Part shown: positions 58,149-64,000 of the stretch, one piece after another | How the letters are laid out: every line of letters starts with the position of its first letter | How positions within the stretch are numbered: the stretch's first letter is position 1 | Assembly (NCBI RefSeq): GCF_027409185.1 | Contig: NC_084467.1 | Location: 17,102,501-17,166,500 of the forward strand | Direction of reading: 5' to 3' | DNA from: Cynocephalus volans | Taxonomy: Eukaryota > Chordata > Mammalia > Dermoptera > Cynocephalidae | DNA length: 64,000 nucleotides | Notes under the pieces: generated by a model | Database searches by the model: none | What the model was told of the DNA's origin: nothing | The model's input: the letters and a program-made list of their open reading frames with translations, nothing else | Translations under genes and position numbers: made by a program

Positions 58149-58643
58149 TGTAAGACTGGTCCAAAAGTGCGAATCTTACTTGTTGGGAAGGCTCATCTTG
58201 CAAAGACCAGGAGACAGAGATCGCTGCAGTCAAGCAAGAGGTTTTTTTATTCCAGCATGCTGGGGTCGCTCCGTCTTCAGGACAGAAGCGGCCCCGAGCT
58301 CTCAACACGAGCACTTTTTATACAGTTTGGTAGGCAGACTTTGGCAACAGGATGAGTTGTATACAGCTTATTGGTCACCTGAGGTGACTTTTAAATTCAT
58401 TGGTGGCTTTCAGTGAGGTGGTATACAGACGAGGAACTGGGGAATTGCCCAACAGCCCACCCCTTGTGTGGTTAGGCCCTTCCCGGAACTGGGTGAACTT
58501 TGTGCGGTTTGGGAAGTCCTTCATCTGCCCTTACCAGAAAGTCCCACCCGCAGGGGCTTGTAAAACCTTGTGCAAGCTAATTACAGAAGCAGAAAAGCTA
58601 GTCAGTTAATATTCAAGGGTGGGGGACGGGGTTCAGGTCCACA
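58149..58643 (-). repeat. ERV-2 5' LTR
   Basis: 495 bases with intact TG...CA ends. The minus strand has a TATAAAAAG box at 58314-58322, a CCAAT box at 58369-58373 and an AATAAA signal at 58245-58250, giving the usual U3-R order. TGAT at 58644-58647 is the target duplication. Confidence 0.95.
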
Positions 58644-58647
58644 TGAT

Positions 58648-59157
58648 CTCAGACAAGTCAACACCTCTCTTTGAGAAGCCTTCATCTTTGCAAAATAAGG
58701 TTGATAATGGTTTGGTTCACAAGGTTGCATGGGTCAAAAGAAATGTTAGTGCAAGCAGTATGCACACCACCGTTCATGGTGTTATCATAAATACAACCAT
58801 AGGAAAAAGAAGTGTGGAGCTTAGCCTATAATGTGTAGCATGTGCATGTGCATGTCAAGCAGGAAGTGAAGCCAGGCAACGTCTCAGAGAGCCCCAGCCT
58901 CTCCTCCCTCCTGGCCCCTTCCACTTCTGTGGGCACCTAACTGCACATCTCCTTTATTAGGATACTTTTTCCCGTTGTAATTTTATGTTCTATTAAAAAA
59001 ACATTTCCAGCTTTTTGTAAAATGTTTACACTAATGAAATGTTTTGAGCTGTCAAATTTGGAAAACTTTCAATCATGATTGACTGTGCCTGTCTGGCGAG
59101 TAGTATTGACAAGCTTTCTTGGAAGTAAAAGTTGAATTGCACTTTTATTTATAGATA
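58648..59157. other. Intergenic between ERV-2 and SINEs
   Basis: No gene. Probable old repeat text; TGCATGTGCATG repeats near 58840. Confidence 0.4.
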
Positions 59158-59266
59158 ATTTTTTTTTTTTTACGGTGGTGGGGTGTGGCTGTCTGGTTCA
59201 GAGATTGAACCCTGGACCTTGTTATCAGCACCACATTCCAGCCAAGAGAGCTAACTGGCAAGCCCT
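59158..59266 (-). mobile_element. tRNA-Ile-derived SINE monomer
   Basis: Antisense copy: T13 tail, GTGTGGCTGTCTGGTTCAGA, then GAACCCTGGACCTTGTTATC and AGAGAGCTAACTGGCAAGCC. Confidence 0.8.
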
Positions 59267-59289
59267 ATAGATATATTTTAAATAAATTT

Positions 59290-59480
59290 CTTGGGCTGGC
59301 CCCATGGTGCACTCGGGAGAGTGAGGCACTTGGGAGCGCAGTGGCGCTCCCGCCGCGGGTTTGGATCCTATATAGGACTGGCCGGTGCGCTCACTGGCTG
59401 AGCGCAGTGCGGGCGACACCAAGCCAAGTGTTGCGATCCCCTTGCCAGTCACAAAAAGACAAAAAAGAAAAAAAAAGAAA
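59290..59480 (+). mobile_element. Dimeric tRNA-Ile SINE, GC-rich variant
   Basis: The left unit has GCACTTGGGAGCGCAGTGGC in place of the usual anticodon arm, then CCGCGGGTTTGGATCC. The right unit starts GACTGGCCGGTGCGCTCACT. It ends with an A-rich tail with G interruptions. Confidence 0.85.
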
Positions 59481-59654
59481 AAAAGAAATGAATTTCTCTA
59501 TCGTTTTAGGGTCTTTCTTGTTTTGAGAGGATGAAAGACACTTAATGAGCAGTTTAGGCTTCCTGGTGAGGGAAGGGAGGCCTAGCAAGTAGAATACTTC
59601 TGTAAGTAAATAATGTAAGTGATTCATTTTCAGAAATGATATACCTGAGGGTGT

Positions 59655-60225
59655 TTTAACTGATTCAGGCCCAGCCCAAAAGTTGTTTGGCTGGTCCAGC
59701 CCATTCCTGGAGTGTCACTGAACAGATAGAGCTCTCCTTGAGATGGTAATGAGTTGCTAGACCTTATTGTTTACAGAAACAGGTAAAGCTCTCCTTGAGA
59801 AGGTAATGAGTTACCCACTTTCATTGTTTATTTCAAAGAGATAAAGCTCCCCTTGAGATGGTAATGAGTTACTAGCTCTTTATTGTTTTCTTCATTCCCT
59901 GGTGTTCTCCTTTCACAGGGTTTCAGTGGGCCTTTTTTGTGGGCTTGTCCTCAGCCCTCAAAGAAATTTCTTTCAAAGGGTAGTAAATTGGGGTAATCAT
60001 AGGTGTCATTCGGGAAGATTGTGTAACCTGTAGTACTCTCAGCCAATGAGGAAGTGGGGGGAGGGACTTGCACACTAAGGAATAAGTTGCTTCCTACAGC
60101 CTTTTCCGTGTGCCTTCCCTTCAGACACCCAAACTGTATAAGGCCATAATTAAAGACTCACTTCACTGTACCTCGTGTCTCCCTGTCCATCCTTTGGCAC
60201 TGGATGGGTTAGGGCATTTCTCACA
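59655..60225 (+). repeat. ERV-3 5' LTR
   Basis: The 3' end is fixed at TCTCACA just before the primer site. The 5' end is approximate (a TG near 59660) because the partner LTR is outside the window. TATAAGG is at about 60138 and an ATTAAA signal at about 60148-60155. The U3 part has a three-fold repeat. Confidence 0.75.
59730..59870 (+). repeat. Three-fold 57-58-bp direct repeat in ERV-3 U3
   Basis: The core AGCTCTCCTTGAGATGGTAA recurs at 59730-59755, 59787-59812 and 59845-59870 (each with TGAGTT following). Each is followed by a TTATTGTTT-like end. The place upstream of the TATA box is that of retroviral enhancer repeats. Confidence 0.92.
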
Positions 60226-60228
60226 ATT

Positions 60229-60246
60229 TGGGGGCTCATCCGGGAT
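60229..60246 (+). other. ERV-3 primer-binding site, tRNA-Pro
   Basis: TGGGGGCTCATCCGGGAT matches the classic tRNA-Pro site in 17 of 18 bases, three bases after the LTR. Confidence 0.9.
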
Positions 60247-60685
60247 CTCTGTGACTGTGGGACTGTGGCCCCGATAGAGGGGGAGATGCGTCCCACCCGA
60301 TTTTGTGTGGCCTGCTCTGTTTTGGTGCCCAGCTTATAGCAGGACTGCAGATATACCCGATGCTATTATTCTGAGGATGGCAGAAGTGATGCTGTGGGAA
60401 GGAAAGCAGGCACAGGCCGCTTTGTGCATGATCCAAGATAGGAAAGTTGGACTTCAAGTACTACCTTGGTGGTTGGGCATTTTTGGAAGTCTAATGTGTG
60501 GCTGAGATGTATACTAGGTACCAAACGAGTATGAGGTCTTGTTCCATGGTTCCTTTCTCCCTTGAGGGAAACGGTCAGAGATGGATGAATTGAGTCCTGA
60601 GGTGTTCAACAAATCTCCAGTAAGGGGGGAGGGGTAATAACCTCAGGGGAAACTCAGACTCTGGGAACACTGACCTAAAACGAAA

Positions 60686-62300
60686 ATGGGAAATAAGAAT
60701 TCTAGGCCTAGGGAAATAAGGAACAGAGGAATTAAGTAGATTTTTCCTGACATTCCCTCAGATAGTCCCTTGGGTGAAATGCTAAAGGACTGGGAGAAGA
60801 ATTCCCAGATGAGGAGCAAGGAGAAACAGAAAATGATCAAGTTCTGTTGTTTAATTTGGACCAAAGAACCTATTCATAAACCTTCAGTTTTTTGGCCAGA
60901 ATTTGGCCCGGAGAAGAACAGACTCTGTCAGGCCCTTGTCCTCTATATTAACGATAAATCCTCATCCTCCCAGGAGTAAAAGGATTACGCTGTATGCTGG
61001 CTAGCAGGAGCAACTCCCATGTTTTCTCTTAAAATTGAGGGAGGAAACCCTAAGGAAGAATCCCGGGACCCACTGTCCTGCCTTCCTTCTTAATGCTTCA
61101 CAGAATGGGAGATAAGAGGGACCTAGGCAGACTGAATGTTCAGAATCCAAGGTGGAATCCAAACCCTCAGCCCCTGAGAATCCATTAGAACAATGTAAGA
61201 AAGACCTTAAAAATTTTTCCCTCCCTTTGGGGACCTCTAAGGAAACCTCCAAAATGTTTTCCCTTAGGGAAGTCCCCATGGGGCGAGGAGAGATAGGATT
61301 CATGAACGTCCCTCTCATGAGTACCGAAGTTAGAAATTTTCAAAAGGAAATGAAATCATTATTACAGGATCCCCTTGGTCTAGCAGAACAAATCAACCAA
61401 TTCTTAGGGCCTGGCTATTACACTTGGGTCGAAATAATGTCTATAATGACCATCCTCTTTACAGGGGAAGAAAGGAATCATTACAAAAGTGGCTATGTCC
61501 ATCGGGAAGAGACAACGTCCTCCCAGACAGGGGGTCCTGTCCAGGGAACAAAAGTTTCTAAATTTGGATCCCAAACGAGATTATAATGATCCCACAGATA
61601 GGGCCCAAATGCAAGACCTCAGAGAATTAATCATCAAAGGAATTGAAGAATCCACCCTGAGATCACAAAATGTTTCCAAGACCTTTGATATTCAACAAGA
61701 AAAAGAGGAAACTCACTCTGCCTTTTTGCAGAGGCTCAGAGACCAAATGAGGAAATACTCTGGGTTAGATCTGGAAGACCCAATAGGACAGGGCCTCTTA
61801 ATAGTTCATTTTTTAGGGCCAGCCCATGGCTCACTTGGGAGAGGGTGGTGCTGATAACACCAAGGCCATGGGTTCAGATTCCCTTACCAGTCATCTTAAA
61901 AAAAAATCGTAACTAAAAGCTGGCCTGATATTACTAAAAATTACAGAAATTACATGGTTGGAATGAAAAACCAACTGAGGAACTACTCAGGGAGGCCCAA
62001 AATGTTTTTTTTTTTTTGGAGGGAAAATGAGAAACAAATAAAAAGCGAAGATCATGGTATCCACAGTAGAAAAAGTAGTTAGAAAGAATCTGGAATCAAA
62101 TCCTCCTCACCAGGGATGAAAGAACCCTAGATTCCAGTCAAGAGACCAAAGGGAGGCCCTCATGGAGAAAAACCTCAAGGTAGCAATGGGTGCTATAAAT
62201 GTGGGAAACCTGGTCATTTAAAAAGAGATTGACCAAAATGGGAAAAGGAAGAACAGGTGAAACCTCTCATGACATTTGACGAGGATTAGGGGGGTCAGGG
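60686..62300 (+). pseudogene. ERV-3 gag, interrupted
   Basis: Starts Met-Gly (60686) with an in-frame TAG at 60737-60739, then matrix text in the same frame (60770-60979). Capsid pieces follow in other frames (61152-61586 and 61489-61854). A SINE splits it at 61815-61906. The nucleocapsid zinc knuckle CYKCGKPGHLKRD starts at 62191; its last Cys is TGA at 62230-62232. Confidence 0.82.
61815..61906 (+). mobile_element. tRNA-Ile SINE inserted in ERV-3 gag
   Basis: AGGGCCAGCCCATGGCTCAC to CCTTACCAGTCATCTT plus A-tail, lying between capsid-coding text on both sides. No clear target duplication found. Confidence 0.9.
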
Positions 62301-62479
62301 GTTCCCTTTGGTAAGGTCCCACTAGGAAGAACTCTTGATAACCTTAAGGGTGGAACCTAGAGAAGAAAAGGAAAAATTTTGACATGGGAAAAACCAAAGA
62401 TCAATTTTTTTAAAAAATGCATACTGGCCATATCCTCTACTTTGTCTTCCCTCAGGTTAAAAGGGCTTTTTGTTCAGTC

Positions 62480-62665
62480 CCTGTCTCTTGAATTCACTGA
62501 CCATCATTTCCATCCTGGTGACCTGGTGTTGACCAAGACCTGAGAGGAGGACAAACATCATCTGAGCTGGGAAGGTCCCTACCAGGTGCTGCTCATTACT
62601 GAGACTGCTGTGGAAATTGCTGAAAAGAAGGATGGACTCACTATACCAGGGTCAAGGGACTAGAA
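62480..62665 (+). pseudogene. ERV-3 pol remnant: integrase C-terminus only
   Basis: HFHPGDLVLTK and LSWEGPYQVLLITETAVEI are the end of an integrase (GPY-type region), with one in-frame TGA. Only about 200 bases separate it from the end of gag, so protease, reverse transcriptase, RNase H and most of integrase are deleted. Confidence 0.75.
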
Positions 62666-62879
62666 ACCTCACAAAAACCCAAAAAACAACAACAACAAAA
62701 GAAGATAGGTGGGAAATGTGTGGGCACCTGGGAGAGTCTTTAAGGGTAACTTTAAGAAAAGTCCGTTAAATTATGGATTGAGTCCAAACCTGATGGACTT
62801 TAACATGTGTAAGCTTGGGGCAATCTTATAGGTGATTCATGTAGGAGATAATTACTATCAGGTCAACTAGGTTAATTAT

Positions 62880-63979
62880 CAATGTAACAAAGACCTAAGT
62901 GCCTCAAAACATTCAGTTTGATGCATGTCAGGTCCTCTCCTGTGGTAATTTGGAGAATCAGAGACAGACTCTGGAGATTGAAACAGGATTTGGGAATCTA
63001 AATGCTTGGGTAGAATGGGGTAAATTTTTTGTGCACGCATTGAACAAGAGCAATTGCTACACATACACTGCAGGACAGCCACAGGTGCAGGTAATTCCAT
63101 TTCCTCTTGGTTGGGATAGGGACCCAACAGGAATGCACTGTATGATGGCTCTGTACCAAAACAAGGATGCATGGGGACGTGAAACTTGCAGGAGTCTGTC
63201 GTAGCTTTACACTGCACTACAAAGGTCAGATCCAAGGGTGATCCCTTCCTTCTTGATTGGGGTGATGAGTCACACCTTTTGCCTCTCCAGGCAGGGCGAA
63301 AAGTTCAGTAAACCCATAGGAGATCAATTGACCTGTCTCTGGTGAGTCAATTTACAACTATTCCAAACTCCACATCTGCCGAGTGGATGTTTGGTGGTAC
63401 TGTGGAAGGAAAAAACCTGTGTAATCTGTGGCCACCCAAATGGATTGGAACTTGTGCTTAAGCCAATTGGCAATTCCATTCACCTTGGCATTTTATCCCA
63501 CAGCTGAACATAGTAGTGTCCATCCTCAAAAGTGGAGAGCATTAGAGGGGTCATTTGACTCAAATATATACATAGATTCAGTAGGAGTCCCGAGAGGGAG
63601 TTTATGTCATGCTAGAGGGGAAATGCTGCACCTTTAGTCCAAAGAATACTGCCCCAGATCTGACTATTACTAAAGCACTACAAGGGCTTCCAACATTGGC
63701 AAGTGAATTGGCTAAAAATTCAGGTATTATGTTCCGTTTACTGATTGGTTAGAAGGATGATTTGGGGGCCGGCCCATGGCTCACTTGGGAGAGTGTGGTG
63801 CTGACAACACCAAATCAAGGGTTAAGATCCCCTTACAGGTCATCTTCTTTAAAAAAAGAAGAAGATGGATTGGGAGATGGAAGGGGGTGGTAGCCCAGGT
63901 CCTAAATTCCCTTATAATTGCAGCTGGAGTTTTAACAGCAATAGGGTGCTGCATTATTCCATGTGTCAGAGGCCTGAAA
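62880..63979 (+). pseudogene. ERV-3 env relic
   Basis: Surface-subunit text with a Cys- and Trp-containing segment is open at 62899-63204 and again near 63428-63637. Heptad-type text (ALQGLPTLASELAKNS) is near 63676-63720. A membrane anchor with a short tail (LIIAAGVLTAIGCCIIPCV) is at about 63913-63970, before a TGA. A SINE at 63765 splits the transmembrane part. The gene is disabled. Confidence 0.7.
63765..63862 (+). mobile_element. tRNA-Ile SINE inserted in ERV-3 env
   Basis: GGGGCCGGCCCATGGCTCAC to CCTTACAGGTCATCTTC plus A-tail. The flanks AGAAGGATGATTTGG and AGAAGATGGATTGGG look like an imperfect target duplication. Confidence 0.88.
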
Positions 63980-64000
63980 TAAAGGCTTATAGAAGCCGCA

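Larger units (their letters stand above)
50213..58643 (-). mobile_element. ERV-2: young gammaretrovirus-like provirus, tRNA-Gly primer site
   Basis: An 8.4-kb complete provirus on the minus strand: 5' LTR, primer site, leader, gag, pro-pol, env, polypurine tract, 3' LTR. The 4-bp duplication TGAT lies at 50209-50212 and 58644-58647. By eye the two LTRs differ at about 18 of about 487 aligned bases, plus one 6-bp indel. The genes carry several stops and frameshifts, so it is not intact. Confidence 0.96.
59655..64000 (+). mobile_element. ERV-3: class I provirus, tRNA-Pro primer site, cut by window edge
   Basis: Plus-strand provirus: 5' LTR, primer site, gag, a pol reduced to its end, and env. 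The 3' LTR lies beyond base 64000. Two young SINEs (61815 and 63765) sit inside it, so it predates them. Many stops and frame changes. Confidence 0.88.

Noticed and set aside
59730-59870. CRISPR-like array
   Set aside because: Three direct repeats with spacers that are themselves similar, within a retroviral U3, in a mammalian genome. They are enhancer repeats.

Overview
The window is mammalian nuclear DNA. It has one split protease gene with GT-AG introns, a CpG island, an intronless retrocopy with poly(A) and target-site duplication (TSD), MIR, L2, MER5A, MER20 and MaLR fossils, long L1s and three class I endogenous retroviruses (ERVs). The best clue to the species is the dominant young SINE. 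It is a monomer or dimer derived from tRNA-Ile, with no unrelated body, only a short A-rich tail. That design is known from colugos (Dermoptera; CYN or t-SINE families), so a colugo such as Galeopterus is the most likely source. This is an inference, not proof.

Layout. 1-13.3 kb is intergenic: a 4.5-kb 5'-truncated L1 (1335-5825, perfect 18-bp TSD), several SINEs and old LTR, LINE and MIR pieces. 13.37-19.71 kb (+) is a complete eight-exon CELA3-type pancreatic elastase gene with signal peptide, activation site, catalytic His, Asp and Ser codons, consistent splice phases, a TATA-like box and AATAAA. 19.7-28 kb is intergenic and holds a rearranged minus-strand L1 with a GT-rich tandem repeat in its 5' UTR. 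28.05-28.68 kb is a CpG-island promoter with no convincing ORF. In human, CELA3 genes are followed by LINC00339 and CDC42, so this may be the promoter of that non-coding gene. At 31.6 kb lies a lone, frame-broken SCAN domain. 33-37 kb holds MER5A, L2, MIR and SINEs.

37.5-64 kb is mostly retroviral. ERV-1 (37.5-44.0 kb, minus, tRNA-Phe primer site) is old and decayed. An MLT2-like LTR follows, then a processed CETN3 copy (47.75-49.17 kb, minus) whose 167-codon frame is fully open. ERV-2 (50.2-58.6 kb, minus, tRNA-Gly primer site, TGAT duplication) is a relatively young complete gammaretrovirus-like provirus whose LTRs differ at about 18 positions. ERV-3 (from about 59.65 kb, plus, tRNA-Pro primer site) has gag, a large pol deletion and env, and runs off the right edge. 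All three carry disabling mutations in their genes.

Only the elastase gene is clearly a functional host gene. The CETN3 copy is a candidate second one. The most unusual points are a read-through C-terminal extension of the elastase whose stop codon lies inside the poly(A) signal, and a matched pair of extra cysteines in the same enzyme.
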